Of a stretch of DNA of 64,000 nucleotides, positions 1-9,433 are shown piece after piece. The position numbers and the translations under genes were made by a program. Under the pieces are notes generated by a model. That model did not search any database and had not been told where the DNA came from. It saw nothing but the letters and a program-made list of their open reading frames with translations. Every line of letters starts with the position of its first letter. Positions within the stretch are counted from its first letter, which is position 1. Origin of the DNA: Aquabacterium sp. (lineage in GTDB: Bacteria; Pseudomonadota; Gammaproteobacteria; Burkholderiales; Burkholderiaceae_C); assembly GCA_023266355.1 (NCBI GenBank), contig JAHFQM010000003.1, positions 482,012-546,011 of the forward strand, written 5' to 3'.

Positions 1-764
1 CTGAGCACGCGGGTGCGCACGATGTACAGCGCCAGCAGCAGGCCGGGCAGCGCGGCCAGGTCCAGGCCGATGGTGATGACGATGTAGCGGTCCAGCTGCT
101 CAGAGGCGTGGCTGCGTTCGGCCGCGGTGCGGGCGTCGGTGATGCGGCTGAGGGTGGACAGGGCCCGTGCCAGCTGGGCCGATTGCGCCTCGTAGGCCGC
201 CGAGTGCACCAGCTGCGTGGCATAGGCCAGGTCGGGCTGCCCGTCGGACACATAGGCCTTGCGCTTGGGGTCGTAAAGGCCCTGGGTGGTGGCGAAGGCG
301 ACCTGCTCGGTTTTCTTCAGCTGCTCGGTGGCCTGCAGCACCACGGCCACGGCATCGCGCTCCTCGCCGCGGAAATCGAGCTCTTTCATGCGCGCCTGCA
401 GCGACAGCTTCGGCGCACCCGGCGGCAAGGCGTGCACGCGCAGGCCGGCGATGACCTCGTTCCAGTACAGGACCGGATCGGCCCCCGGCGGCGGCGACTT
501 GCGCCCCTCGCGGATGGCCAGCATGTCGTAGTAGTACAGCAGGTAGCGCGGCGCGCCCGAGCTCGTGTAGGCGCTGACCAGGCGGCGCAGCATCACGGCT
601 TCGTTTTGCAATTCGGAGACCAGGCGCAGCGTGTCGGAGCGGCGCTGCGCCGCCTGCTCGGCCGACAGGTAGGCCGTGCGGATGAGCAGCAGGAAGGCGA
701 AGTTCGCCAGCAGGGCCGCCACCACCAGCACGAAGAACCACCGCGACACCGTCCTGAGCTTCAT
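1..764 (-). CDS. Membrane sensor protein, N-terminal part (runs off the window)
   Basis: Open frame of 254 codons that continues past the window edge, so its output domain is not visible. It starts with a membrane segment (about residues 9-28, FFVLVVAALLANFAFLLLI). A mainly helical, probably periplasmic region of about 200 residues follows, and then a second membrane segment (about 228-250). This is the usual sensor half of a hybrid histidine kinase or GGDEF/EAL protein. Its ATG overlaps the stop of the diguanylate cyclase gene before it (ATGA), so it is the third gene of a coupled c-di-GMP/signalling operon. The function of the missing part cannot be called. Confidence 0.75.
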   Translation of the reverse strand, partial: MKLRTVSRWFFVLVVAALLANFAFLLLIRTAYLSAEQAAQRRSDTLRLVSELQNEAVMLRRLVSAYTSSGAPRYLLYYYDMLAIREGRKSPPPGADPVLYWNEVIAGLRVHALPPGAPKLSLQARMKELDFRGEERDAVAVVLQATEQLKKTEQVAFATTQGLYDPKRKAYVSDGQPDLAYATQLVHSAAYEAQSAQLARALSTLSRITDARTAAERSHASEQLDRYIVITIGLDLAALPGLLLALYIVRTRVL

Positions 765-1984
765 GGCTGCAGGCGCCTTTCCGTGTTTGAGCCAGACGCC
801 GCATCTTCCGCGAAGGCCACGCTGGCCACCATCCGGTCTCGCCCTGCCTGCTTGGCCTGGTAGAGGTTGCGGTCGGCCACGCGCAAGGCCCAGCCGCCAT
901 CGCCCTGGACCACCTCGGCCACGCCCACGCTCTGCGTGACCGAGAACCGCTGGCCTTGGGCCTCGAAGGGCTCGGTGCGCAGCCGTTGCGAGATCTTCTC
1001 GGCCACCCGCTGCGCGCCGGCCAGGTCGGTGTCGGGCAGCAGCAGCACGAACTCTTCGCCGCCATAACGCGCCGCGGTGTCCACCTGCTCGCGCGTGTGC
1101 TGGCGCAGCAAGGCGCCCATGCGTGCCAGCACCTGGTCGCCCACCGGATGGCCCCAGCTGTCGTTGATGCGCTTGAAATGGTCCACATCAAAGAGTACCA
1201 GCGACAAGGCCTGGCCGCTGCGCACGTGGCGGCGCGATTCGCGCTCCAGCTGCGCCATGAACTCGCGCCGGTTCGACAAGCCCGTGAGCGCATCGGTGCG
1301 CGCCAGCGCCTCCAGCTCGCGCCGACGCCGCCCCAGGGCGATGGCCAGCACGAACAGCACGCCCGACAAGGGCAGCACGCCCGTCAAGAAGACCACCCGC
1401 ACCCACACGGCCCACCACGTCGCCAGCGCCTGGCCGGTGAACATGGGATGGACCAGCAGGGGCGCATCGGGCCAAACATCCCACTGGGCCAAAGCTTCGG
1501 CGGCCACGATGCTGGCCACCGACAGCCCCCAGGCCCAGCGCAAGGCCCGCGGCACGAACAAGGCGCGCGACACCACCACCACGTAGAGCAGCAGCATCGG
1601 GCTGGGGTTGTCCTTGAAACCGTGGCCCATGACCAGCCACAGCAGGCCCAGGGTGCCGGGCACCACCGTCAGCTGCACCAACCAGGGTTGGGGGCTGGCA
1701 TCGTGGCGGCGCTGCCAGCCCAGCACGCCCATGCCGGCCAACCAGGCCATCAACAGGGACAAGGCCCCGAGCGCACGCCCGGCCCAGCCAGGGCGGTAAT
1801 GGGTGGCCACGGTGTCGTCCAGCACCGGCGCACATTGCAGGCACCACAGCACCAGCAGCAAAGGCCAGACGCCCACCACGAAGCCCGCGCAACTGGTGGC
1901 ATCGCGCCGCTCGACGATGCGCCCTTCCAACCAGCCCAGCCAGCGCGGCAGCAAAGCCTCGAAGCGAACGATGCGCTCCCTCAT
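761..1984 (-). CDS. Membrane diguanylate cyclase (GGDEF)
   Basis: Protein of 407 residues with several membrane segments in the first 230 residues, then a GGDEF domain. The domain shows the FDVDHFKRIND metal/nucleotide motif and an intact GGEEF signature, so it should make cyclic di-GMP from two GTP. No canonical RxxD inhibitory site lies five residues before GGEEF (R-E-Q-V-D has the Arg one place too far), so product inhibition may be weak. The ATG at 1984 is chosen because it overlaps the stop of the preceding GGDEF gene (ATGA) and starts just before the first hydrophobic stretch. Adjacent to a paralogous cyclase and a membrane sensor. Confidence 0.9.
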   Translation of the reverse strand: MRERIVRFEALLPRWLGWLEGRIVERRDATSCAGFVVGVWPLLLVLWCLQCAPVLDDTVATHYRPGWAGRALGALSLLMAWLAGMGVLGWQRRHDASPQPWLVQLTVVPGTLGLLWLVMGHGFKDNPSPMLLLYVVVVSRALFVPRALRWAWGLSVASIVAAEALAQWDVWPDAPLLVHPMFTGQALATWWAVWVRVVFLTGVLPLSGVLFVLAIALGRRRRELEALARTDALTGLSNRREFMAQLERESRRHVRSGQALSLVLFDVDHFKRINDSWGHPVGDQVLARMGALLRQHTREQVDTAARYGGEEFVLLLPDTDLAGAQRVAEKISQRLRTEPFEAQGQRFSVTQSVGVAEVVQGDGGWALRVADRNLYQAKQAGRDRMVASVAFAEDAASGSNTERRLQP

Positions 1985-3129
1985 GCCGTCCCCCGTTCGC
2001 AACACGAGGCCAGGCACACGCGGTTGCGGCCCGCCGCCTTGGCGCAGTACAGGGCGCGGTCCACATCGCCCAGGATGCGGCCCACATCGTCGTCCTGCAC
2101 CTCGCCCAGGCCCAGGCTGATGCTGATGCGCAGCGGTGTGCCGTCGCCCTGGAAGGTCTGTGCGGCCACGCGCTCGCGCAGGCGCTCGCACACGCTCAGG
2201 GCCTCGTCCTCGGGGGTGTCGGGCAGGATCAGGGCGAATTCCTCGCCCCCCAGGCGCACCGGCAAGTCAGACGGCGCCCGCACGGAGGCCATCAGCAGCG
2301 CAGCGAGGTCGCGCAGCACGGCGTCCCCGGCAAGGTGGCCGTGCGCATCGTTGACGCGCTTGAAATGGTCGATGTCGATCAGCACGACGCACAGCGGCCG
2401 CCCCGTTCGGTGGCGCCGCGCGACCTCGGCCTGCAGCACCTCCATGAAGCGGCGGCGGTTGGCCAAGCCGGTCAGGCCGTCGGTCTGCGACAGCCGCATC
2501 AGCCGGGCGTGCATGCGGTCGAGCCGGCCGAACAGCAACATGATCAGCGGCAGCAGCACGGCCGCCGCCGCCAGCAAGACCGCGTTGCGCCAGACCGCAT
2601 AGCCCCACTGCGGCTTGCGCCCCTCGAAGATGCGCTCCGTCACGGCCGGCGCGTACGACCACCAACCCAGCTGCACCCCGATGTCGTGCCCGACCAGCAC
2701 GACCGTGCAGACCAGGTAAGCGATGACCATGGGGCGCAAGGTGAACAGCAGGAGGCCAATGGCCAGCACGCCCAGCAGCACCAGGCCCGTGGGCGCGGTG
2801 AAGGTGCCCGCGAGCACGGCGATCACGGTGTAGGTCACGCCAATGGTCAGGCAGGCCAGCAAGGTGGCGCCCTCCACCGGCTCGGGCTCTTGTCGCAGCG
2901 GCCACACGTGCACGGCGATGCCGATGCTCAGCAGCGTGGCCACCACCAGCAGGCCTTGCAGGGCCAGCATCACCTCGGTGTGCACGGCGCCGCGGGTGCT
3001 CGGCTCGGCGATCACCCAGCCATGGCCGAGCAGGATGAGGACGAAGAAGGGCGTCGATGACCCCACGGCCACCAGCACCCGCGTGGCGGGTGTCAGTTGA
3101 TCAAAAACGCGCTCCGTCAAACCACGCAT
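1981..3129 (-). CDS. Membrane diguanylate cyclase (GGDEF)
   Basis: 382-residue protein starting MRGLTERVFDQ. About six hydrophobic segments fill the first 220 residues, followed by a GGDEF domain with IDIDHFKRVND and an intact GGEEF motif; predicted to synthesise c-di-GMP. As in its neighbour, the Arg of the RxxD I-site is displaced by one residue. The ATG at 3129 is preferred over an in-frame start 23 codons upstream because that extension is Arg/Pro-rich and unlike family N-termini. First gene of the coupled operon reading left. It diverges from the small membrane gene at 3289 across a 159-bp spacer that should hold both promoters. Confidence 0.88.
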   Translation of the reverse strand: MRGLTERVFDQLTPATRVLVAVGSSTPFFVLILLGHGWVIAEPSTRGAVHTEVMLALQGLLVVATLLSIGIAVHVWPLRQEPEPVEGATLLACLTIGVTYTVIAVLAGTFTAPTGLVLLGVLAIGLLLFTLRPMVIAYLVCTVVLVGHDIGVQLGWWSYAPAVTERIFEGRKPQWGYAVWRNAVLLAAAAVLLPLIMLLFGRLDRMHARLMRLSQTDGLTGLANRRRFMEVLQAEVARRHRTGRPLCVVLIDIDHFKRVNDAHGHLAGDAVLRDLAALLMASVRAPSDLPVRLGGEEFALILPDTPEDEALSVCERLRERVAAQTFQGDGTPLRISISLGLGEVQDDDVGRILGDVDRALYCAKAAGRNRVCLASCCERGTA

Positions 3130-3288
3130 GCACAACCCGTACGAACTTCGACACCGGCGCCGATCAGGCGGCACCCCACCGTTCCATGATGGAACCATCT
3201 TGGCCCGTTATCGGTGCGCCGTCCACAAAGTTGAACCGGCACGGAGGGCGTGCGTGGCCGTGCCGCCTCACTGGGCTATGCTTGTTGC

Positions 3289-3660
3289 ATGAAGATGATT
3301 GCACGCTGGCTGTTGCTCTCCGCCGCCCTCATGCTGCTGACCCAGTGGGACAGCGGCATCGAGGTGCGCAACTACGGTTCGGCCATGCTGGCCGCGGCGG
3401 TCATCGGGCTGCTCAATGCCTTCGTGCGGCCCTTGCTGATCCTGCTGACGCTGCCGGTGACGGTGCTCACCCTGGGCTTGTTCCTGTTCGTCATCAACGC
3501 CCTGACCTTCCAGATGGCGTCCAGCCTGCTGGAAGGCTTCCAGGTGCATGGCTTCTGGCACGCGCTGTTCGGCTCGGTGCTCTACAGCCTGTGGAGCATC
3601 GTCATCGACGCGGCGCTGGAACGCTTCTTCGGCCCGCGCGGCGGTTTGCCGCCCGTCTGA
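3289..3660 (+). CDS. YvlD/phage-holin-like family membrane protein
   Basis: 123-residue integral membrane protein starting MKMIARWLLL, with four hydrophobic segments and the pattern AVIGLLNAFVRPLLILLTLPVTVLTLGLF typical of the PF04020 (YvlD, 'phage holin family') group. Despite that name there is no phage context here. The family is common as a lone chromosomal gene of unknown role, possibly in envelope stress. The ATG at 3289 begins just before the first membrane segment. It converges on pncC with about 34 bp between stop codons. Confidence 0.8.
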   Translation: MKMIARWLLLSAALMLLTQWDSGIEVRNYGSAMLAAAVIGLLNAFVRPLLILLTLPVTVLTLGLFLFVINALTFQMASSLLEGFQVHGFWHALFGSVLYSLWSIVIDAALERFFGPRGGLPPV

Positions 3661-3694
3661 GCTCGCCCTCGGCCCGCACTCACAAGGCCAGAGG

Positions 3695-4225
3695 TCACAG
3701 GGGCGTCAGCCGCCGGCGCACGCCCGCCAGGGCATCGCGCACGGTGGCCTCGCGCACCTGGGCCCGGTCGCCATCGAAGTGGTGGCAGACCGCGTGGGCT
3801 GGCGCGCCCTGCACCGCCCACGCGATCCACACCGTGCCCACCGGCTTGTCGGGCGAGCCGCCGGCGGGGCCGGCAATGCCCGTGACGGCCACGGCCACCT
3901 CGGCATGCGCATGGCGCAAAGCGCCTTCGGCCATCGCCAGGGCCACGGGCTCGCTGACCGCGCCGTGCTGGGCGATCAGCTCGGCGGGCACGCCCAGCAG
4001 CTCGGTTTTGGCCTCGTTGCTGTAGGTCACGAAGCCGCGCTCGAACCAGGCGCTGGAGCCCGACAGGGCCGTGCAGCTCGCCGCGATCAAGCCGCCCGTG
4101 CAGGATTCGGCGGTGGCCAGGCGCCAGCCGCGCGCCAGCAAGAGCTCGGCCAGGGCGGGCACGCCGGGGTCGGTGTTGGTGCTTGTGTCGGCGCCCATGT
4201 CAGCGCGGGTGGGGGTGTCGGCCAT
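3695..4225 (-). CDS. pncC: Nicotinamide-nucleotide amidohydrolase, CinA C-terminal family
   Basis: 176-residue stand-alone CinA_C domain, expected to hydrolyse nicotinamide mononucleotide to nicotinate mononucleotide and ammonia in pyridine nucleotide recycling. Family hallmarks are visible: AESCTGGLIAASCTALSGSS near residue 40, FVTYSNEAK near residue 65, and TGIAGPAGGSPDKPVGTVWIAW near residue 120. The ATG at 4225 is chosen because the upstream in-frame extension is a low-quality Arg-rich stretch overlapping the intergenic region. Last gene of thiL-pgpA-pncC, 41 bp behind pgpA, an order common in Burkholderiales. Confidence 0.9.
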   Translation of the reverse strand: MADTPTRADMGADTSTNTDPGVPALAELLLARGWRLATAESCTGGLIAASCTALSGSSAWFERGFVTYSNEAKTELLGVPAELIAQHGAVSEPVALAMAEGALRHAHAEVAVAVTGIAGPAGGSPDKPVGTVWIAWAVQGAPAHAVCHHFDGDRAQVREATVRDALAGVRRRLTPL

Positions 4226-4266
4226 GGTGTCCTCGTGTGTGTTCGCTGGTGCTCGCAGAAGTGGGG

Positions 4267-4878
4267 TCAGCTCAACAAACCGGCGCCCACGCCGCCCTGG
4301 CGCACGGCCACGGCCAGCGCCAGCACGATGAGGGTGCACAGCGCCGCGACCAGGTCATCGAGCATGATGCCCAGGCCCTGGCGCCAACCGATCTGGCCGC
4401 CCGCCCCCCGCAGTTTGAACAGGCCATCGGCCCAGGCCACCGGGCCAGGCTTGGCCGCGTCGAAGTAGCGGAAGGCCACGAAGGCCAGCAGCTGGCCGCG
4501 CCAGTCCACCGGCGAAATCATCCACAAAATCAGCCAGAAGGCCCAGATTTCATCCCAGACCACCGAGCCCGGGTCGGCCACCCCCAGGCTGCGCGCCGTG
4601 CGGGTGCAGGCCCAGCAACCCACGAACCAGCCCACCAACAGCAGCACCGCCCAGACCCAGTCGGCCTGCGGGCCGGTGCCGATGCCGTGCTGCAGCGCCA
4701 GGAAGCTGGCCCAAGCCCACAGCGTGCCCACGGTGCCGGGCGCCACGGGGCTCAGGCCACTGCCCAGCCCGAAGGCCATGAGGTGGGCCGGGTGGCGCCA
4801 CATCAGGGCGGCGGTGGCACGGCGGGGGGGCGGCAAGGCGGCCGGGGCGGGCTGAGGCGAAGGGGTCGGGTCCGTCAT
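4267..4878 (-). CDS. pgpA: Phosphatidylglycerophosphatase A
   Basis: 203-residue inner-membrane enzyme that dephosphorylates phosphatidylglycerol phosphate in phospholipid synthesis. The family signature GSGLSPVAPGTVGT is present near residue 40, followed by WDEIWAFWLI and RYFDAAKPGP, with the late acidic motif GIMLDDLVAA. Several membrane segments are evident. The ATG at 4878 overlaps the thiL stop (ATGA), which fixes the start and implies coupled translation. The Pro/Ala-rich first 25 residues are a Burkholderiales-type extension. Confidence 0.93.
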   Translation of the reverse strand: MTDPTPSPQPAPAALPPPRRATAALMWRHPAHLMAFGLGSGLSPVAPGTVGTLWAWASFLALQHGIGTGPQADWVWAVLLLVGWFVGCWACTRTARSLGVADPGSVVWDEIWAFWLILWMISPVDWRGQLLAFVAFRYFDAAKPGPVAWADGLFKLRGAGGQIGWRQGLGIMLDDLVAALCTLIVLALAVAVRQGGVGAGLLS

Positions 4879-5987
4879 GGGGCCTCGCGGAGGTCTGGGC
4901 GAAAGTGGTCGAACGACGTCCAACGGTTGGCCAGAGGCGCGCCCAGCCCCTCGCCGGCATCGGCATTGGCATCGACCTCGGCCAACGCTCCTTCCCACAG
5001 GCGCAGGCGCGGCCCGGCGGGTGCGCTTTGCGACGGGCCGCCGGTGGTCGGAACGATCTCGCCCATGCGCGCATCCGTGCGCTCATCCAGGCGTCCGATG
5101 CGCCCGACGCGGCTGAGCGGCAGGCCCAAGCAGGCGCCCAGGGCCTCGACCGCGGCACGGCGCTCGGGCGGTGCGGTGAAAATCAGCTCGTAGTCGTCGC
5201 CACCGGCCAGGATGCAGTCCAGCTGTTCGTGGCGGCGGCGCGCGGCCAGCCAGGGGCTCAGTGGCAGCGCACCGGCGAACACATCGGCCGAGACGCCGCT
5301 GCGCCGCAGGATGTGGCCCAGGTCGCCCAGGAGGCCGTCCGAGACGTCGATGGCCGACGTGGCCAGGCCGCGCAAGCCCAGGCCCAAGGCCACGCGGGGC
5401 TCGGGGCACTCCATGGCCAGGCGGGTGGCGTCGAAGGCCTCGGCTGGCAGGCTGGGGTGCAGGGTGCCGCGGAAGGCCTCCAGCGCCAGGCGGGCCTCGC
5501 CGGGATGGCCGCTCACCCAGAGCTCGTCGCCGGGTCGGGCCCCGCTGCGCAGCAGGGCGCCGCCCACCGGCACCTCGCCGAACACCGTGACGCCGATGGC
5601 CAGCGGCCCGGCCGTGGTGTCGCCACCGACCAGCTCGCAGTCGTGTTCGTCGGCCAAATCCAGCAGGCCGCGCGCGAAACCGGCCAACCAGGCCTCGTCC
5701 ACCCGGGGCAGGGTCAGCGCCAGGGTGAAGCCCAGGGGCTTGGCGCCGCACGCGGCCAGGTCGGACAAATTCACGGCCAGGGCCTTGTGCCCCAGGCGCG
5801 CCGGGTCCACCGTGGACAGGAAATGCCGCCCCTCCACCATCGTGTCGGTGGAAACCGCCAGCTGCATGCCCGCCGCCGGGGCCAGCACGGCGCAATCGTC
5901 GCCATTGCCGACCACGGCGCGGCGCGGCCCCTGGCCGGCAGGGCGCACGAAATACTTGGCGATCAGGTCAAATTCACCCAGGCTCAT
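4875..5987 (-). CDS. thiL: Thiamine-monophosphate kinase
   Basis: 370-residue enzyme that phosphorylates thiamine monophosphate to thiamine pyrophosphate with ATP. Family features: MSLGEFDLIAKYF at the N-terminus, VVGNGDDCAVL (metal/ATP binding), STDTMVEGRHF, LSDLAACGAKPLGFTLAL, LVGGDTTAG, AIDVSDGLLGDLGHIL, and AGGDDYELIFTAP. The ATG at 5987 matches the normal family N-terminus; a much longer in-frame extension running antisense through maeB is a GC artefact. First gene of the operon with pgpA (4-nt overlap) and pncC. Divergent from maeB. Confidence 0.95.
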   Translation of the reverse strand: MSLGEFDLIAKYFVRPAGQGPRRAVVGNGDDCAVLAPAAGMQLAVSTDTMVEGRHFLSTVDPARLGHKALAVNLSDLAACGAKPLGFTLALTLPRVDEAWLAGFARGLLDLADEHDCELVGGDTTAGPLAIGVTVFGEVPVGGALLRSGARPGDELWVSGHPGEARLALEAFRGTLHPSLPAEAFDATRLAMECPEPRVALGLGLRGLATSAIDVSDGLLGDLGHILRRSGVSADVFAGALPLSPWLAARRRHEQLDCILAGGDDYELIFTAPPERRAAVEALGACLGLPLSRVGRIGRLDERTDARMGEIVPTTGGPSQSAPAGPRLRLWEGALAEVDANADAGEGLGAPLANRWTSFDHFRPDLREAP

Positions 5988-6049
5988 GGGCTGGATTGTC
6001 GCCTGCGCGCCGGGCTGCGCCAGGCCTTTCCCCACGCCGGCGCCACCCG

Positions 6050-6061
6050 CTTGTGCACAAG
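6050..6061. promoter_or_regulatory. Perfect 12-bp palindrome in the thiL/maeB intergenic region
   Basis: CTTGTGCACAAG is a perfect inverted repeat in the 192-bp divergent spacer. About 40 bp downstream, TAGAAT (6099-6104) could be a maeB -10 box, though no good -35 is visible. The position suits an operator, but no regulator is identified. Confidence 0.3.
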
Positions 6062-6179
6062 ATGTGGCCATCCACACCCCCAGATCCCGCGAAGTTCCTA
6101 GAATCGGGGGTCTGGCACAGCCGGCCACCCCGGCCCGCCAGCCCCCGAGCACACACAGGCAATCAAAGGCAATCACCGC

Positions 6180-8474
6180 ATGACCACGCCCGAACAACAA
6201 CGCGCCGAACTCAAAAAGGCGGCGCTGGAGTACCACGAGCATCCCAAACCGGGCAAGCTCGCCATCAGCGCCACCAAGCAGCTGACCAACCAACGCGACC
6301 TGGCCCTGGCCTACTCCCCTGGCGTGGCCGCGCCCTGCGAAGAAATCGTCGAGAACCCCGCGGCGGCGTTCAAGTACACCAGCCGCGGCAACCTCGTGGC
6401 CGTCATCACCAACGGCACGGCCGTGCTGGGCCTGGGCGACATCGGCCCGCTGGCGGCCAAGCCCGTCATGGAAGGCAAGGCCGTCCTGTTCAAGAAGTTC
6501 TCCGACATCGATGTGTTCGACATCGAGATCAACGAGAAAGACCCCGACAAGCTCGTCGAGATCATCGCCAGCCTGGAGCCCACCTTCGGCGGCATCAACC
6601 TCGAAGACATCAAGGCCCCGGACTGCTTCTACGTCGAGCGCAAGCTGCGCGAGCGCATGAAGATCCCCGTGTTCCACGACGACCAGCATGGCACCGCCAT
6701 CGTCGTGGGCGCCGCCCTGCTCAACGGCCTGAAGGTCGTGGGCAAGGACATCAAGCAGGTCAAGCTGGTCACCTCCGGCGCCGGTGCGGCCGCCCTGGCC
6801 TGTCTGGGCCTGCTGGTCAAGCTCGGCGTGCCGCGCGAAAACATCTGGGTGACCGACCTGGCCGGCGTGGTCTATGAAGGCCGCGCCGAGCTGATGGACC
6901 CGGACAAGGACCAGTTCGCCCAGAAGACCGAGCAGCGCAAGCTGGCCGAGGTCATCGAAGGCGCCGACATCTTCCTGGGCCTGTCCGCCGGCGGCGTGCT
7001 CAAGCCCGAGATGGTCGCCAAGATGGCGGCCAACCCCATCATCTTCGCCCTGGCCAACCCCACGCCCGAGATCCTCCCCGACGAGGTCAAGGCCGTGCGC
7101 GACGACGCCATCATGGCCACCGGCCGCAGCGATTTCCCCAACCAGGTCAACAACGTCCTGTGTTTCCCCTACATCTTCCGCGGGGCGCTGGACTCGGGCG
7201 CGACCACCATCACCGATGAGATGGAAATCGCCGCCGTCCACGCGATCGCCGAGCTGGCCCAGGCCGAGCAAAGCGACGTGGTGGCCGCGGCCTACTCGGG
7301 TGAAAGCCTGAGCTTCGGCCCCGACTACCTCATCCCCAAGCCCTTCGACCCGCGCCTGATGATGAAGATCGCGCCGGCCGTGGCCAAGGCCGCAGCCGAG
7401 TCCGGCGTGGCCCAGCGCCCGGTGAGCGACTTCGCCGCCTACGCCGAGAAGCTGCAGAGCTTCGTCTACGCCTCCGGCCACACGATGAAGCCCATCTTCA
7501 GCGTGGCCAAGCGCGCCAAGAACAAGCGCATCGCCTACGCCGAAGGTGAGAACGAAGGCGTGCTGCGCGCTGCCCAGATCGTGGTGGACGAGAACGTCGC
7601 ACGCCCGACCCTGATCGGCCGCCCGGGCGTCATACAGGAGCGCATCGAGCGCTTCGGCCTGCGCCTGAAACCCGGCGTGGACTACGACGTGGTCAGCACC
7701 GAAAACGACCCGCGTCACCGCGATTACTGGCAGGCCTACCACCGCCTGGCCGAGCGCAAGGGCGTGACCGAGCAGATGGCCAAGATCGAGATGCGCCGCC
7801 GCCTGACGCTGATCGGCTCGATGCTGCTGCACATGGGCGAGGTCGATGGCCTGATCTGCGGCACCTGGGGCAACACCGCCCTGCACCTCTACTACATCGA
7901 CCAGGTCATCGGCAAGCGCCCGGGCGTGCAGACCTACGCGACCATGACCGGCCTGATCCTGCCGGGCCGCACGGTCAACCTGCTGGACACGCACATCAAC
8001 TACGACCCGACGGCCGAACAGCTCGCCGAGATCACGGTGATGGCGGCCGAGGAAATGATGCGCTTCGGCCAGCGTCCGAAGGCCGCGCTGCTGTCGCACT
8101 CGAACTTCGGCTCCAGCAACCAGCCCTCGGCGGTGAAGATGCGCGATGCCCTGGCGTTGATCCAGGACCGCGCGCCCTGGCTGGAAATCGACGGTGAGAT
8201 GCACGGCGACACCGCCCTGGACGCCAGCTACCGCGCGCAGCTGATGCCGCGCAGCACGCTGACGGGCGAGGCCAACCTGCTGGTGTGCCCGAACATCGAC
8301 GCGGCCAACATCGCCTACAACCTGCTGAAGGTGGCGGCGGGCAACAACATCGCCTTAGGGCCGGTGCTGCTGGGTGCGGCCAAGCCGGTGTGCATCCTGA
8401 CGCCTTCGGCGACCGTGCGCCGCATTGTCAACATGACGGCGATGACGGTGGCAGACGCCAACGCGGTGCGCTGA
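6180..8474 (+). CDS. maeB: NADP-dependent malic enzyme with phosphotransacetylase-like domain
   Basis: 764-residue MaeB-type enzyme that oxidatively decarboxylates malate to pyruvate and supplies NADPH. The N-terminal malic enzyme half (about 1-430) shows [27 protein letters not shown], the metal-binding [10 protein letters not shown] and the nucleotide-binding [13 protein letters not shown]. The C-terminal half (about 440-764) is a phosphate acetyltransferase-like domain with [22 protein letters not shown]; in this family it is regulatory (acetyl-CoA sensing) rather than catalytic. Length is normal for the family. Monocistronic, divergent from thiL. Confidence 0.96.
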   Translation: MTTPEQQRAELKKAALEYHEHPKPGKLAISATKQLTNQRDLALAYSPGVAAPCEEIVENPAAAFKYTSRGNLVAVITNGTAVLGLGDIGPLAAKPVMEGKAVLFKKFSDIDVFDIEINEKDPDKLVEIIASLEPTFGGINLEDIKAPDCFYVERKLRERMKIPVFHDDQHGTAIVVGAALLNGLKVVGKDIKQVKLVTSGAGAAALACLGLLVKLGVPRENIWVTDLAGVVYEGRAELMDPDKDQFAQKTEQRKLAEVIEGADIFLGLSAGGVLKPEMVAKMAANPIIFALANPTPEILPDEVKAVRDDAIMATGRSDFPNQVNNVLCFPYIFRGALDSGATTITDEMEIAAVHAIAELAQAEQSDVVAAAYSGESLSFGPDYLIPKPFDPRLMMKIAPAVAKAAAESGVAQRPVSDFAAYAEKLQSFVYASGHTMKPIFSVAKRAKNKRIAYAEGENEGVLRAAQIVVDENVARPTLIGRPGVIQERIERFGLRLKPGVDYDVVSTENDPRHRDYWQAYHRLAERKGVTEQMAKIEMRRRLTLIGSMLLHMGEVDGLICGTWGNTALHLYYIDQVIGKRPGVQTYATMTGLILPGRTVNLLDTHINYDPTAEQLAEITVMAAEEMMRFGQRPKAALLSHSNFGSSNQPSAVKMRDALALIQDRAPWLEIDGEMHGDTALDASYRAQLMPRSTLTGEANLLVCPNIDAANIAYNLLKVAAGNNIALGPVLLGAAKPVCILTPSATVRRIVNMTAMTVADANAVR

Positions 8475-8481
8475 CGCACGC

Positions 8482-8499
8482 CCCAGGCTGCGGCCTGGG
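8482..8499. terminator. Possible hairpin terminator between convergent genes
   Basis: A 7-bp perfect stem (CCCAGGC/GCCTGGG) around a TGCG loop lies just after the maeB stop and before the convergent end of the secretion operon. There is no T-run, so the call is weak. Confidence 0.35.
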
Positions 8500-8524
8500 C
8501 TCCTGGCGCAGACCCCGCCCGCGC

Positions 8525-9433
8525 TCAGCGGAAGCGGATCTGCGCCTGCCCGTCGGTCACGAAGCGGTGGGCCAGGCCCATGGGCCCCAGGGCCTGGTCG
8601 CGGATGAGGCGGAAGGCGACGTAACGCTCGCCGCCGTCGAACAGCGCTTCTTTCTGCGCATCGACCAGGCGCCAGCTGCCATCGACGTGGACCTCGGCCC
8701 AGTTGTGGTACGCCACCGAAGGCGGGGCATCGTCCTGCTCAAGCACAAAACCGCCCAGCGCCCGCGCCGGCAAACCCAGCGCGCGGCACAGGGCCACCAC
8801 GAGGTAGGCGTACTCGGTGCAGTCGCCGCTGAGTTCGCGCAGGGCCTGGGCCGCACCCAGGTCGTTGGGCACATAACCGGCGTAATTCAGGTGCGTGCGC
8901 ACCCAGGTGTAGATGGCCTCGACGCTGGCGCGCGGGCTGTCGCGGCGCAGCTCGGCCGCCAGGGCCACGATGGCCGGGTCGTCGCGCTCGGTGTGGCGCT
9001 CGGCCTGCAACCAGGCGCCAGGCTCGGCGGGCTGCGGCGCGGGCTGGCGGGCCATGCGCACCGCCACATCGAGGCGGATGGCGCGCAGGCCGTGCGGTGG
9101 CAGCGGTGGCGTCTGCCAGTGCAGCACGGTGTGGCCCAACGGGTCGGTGTGCTGCGCCACGGGCCAGCTGCTGCTGAGCTCGACCAGCGCCTGGCTGGCC
9201 GTGCGCGAGACCGGGCCATAGGCCCACAGCGACTGCGGCGCCAGCGGCGTGCCACCGGGGTTCTGGCATTGGATGTCGAAGCGCAAGCGGCGCAGCAGGG
9301 TGTCTTCGGGCCCGCGAGGCCAGGGCGTGACGCTGCCCTGCACCTGCGCGTGCACCCGCCGCAAGGCGCCGACGGTGTGCAGCCCTCCCCAGGCCACGGC
9401 CTGGCCGAGCCAGCGGCGGCGTGACGGCGTCAT
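8525..9433 (-). CDS. Transglutaminase-like domain protein, exported
   Basis: 302-residue protein with an N-terminal export signal that includes a twin arginine run (SRRRWLGQAVAWGG). The transglutaminase-like cysteine-peptidase fold follows, with the triad visible in order: Cys in SGDCTEYAYL, His in AYHNWAEVHV, Asp in WRLVDAQ. Such domains can be proteases, amidases or cross-linkers; the substrate is unknown. The ATG at 9433 overlaps the stop of the rhodanese-like gene (ATGA), so it is the last cistron of the secretion operon. The position suggests processing or cross-linking of something the machine exports, which is inference. Confidence 0.8.
   Translation of the reverse strand: MTPSRRRWLGQAVAWGGLHTVGALRRVHAQVQGSVTPWPRGPEDTLLRRLRFDIQCQNPGGTPLAPQSLWAYGPVSRTASQALVELSSSWPVAQHTDPLGHTVLHWQTPPLPPHGLRAIRLDVAVRMARQPAPQPAEPGAWLQAERHTERDDPAIVALAAELRRDSPRASVEAIYTWVRTHLNYAGYVPNDLGAAQALRELSGDCTEYAYLVVALCRALGLPARALGGFVLEQDDAPPSVAYHNWAEVHVDGSWRLVDAQKEALFDGGERYVAFRLIRDQALGPMGLAHRFVTDGQAQIRFR

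Noticed and set aside
3289..3660. Phage holin
   Set aside because: The family name is historical; no endolysin, terminase or structural phage genes surround it.
5988..8204. Extension of thiL by about 740 codons antisense to maeB
   Set aside because: ThiL's family N-terminus is at 5987 and maeB is unmistakable on the other strand; the extension is a GC-driven open frame.
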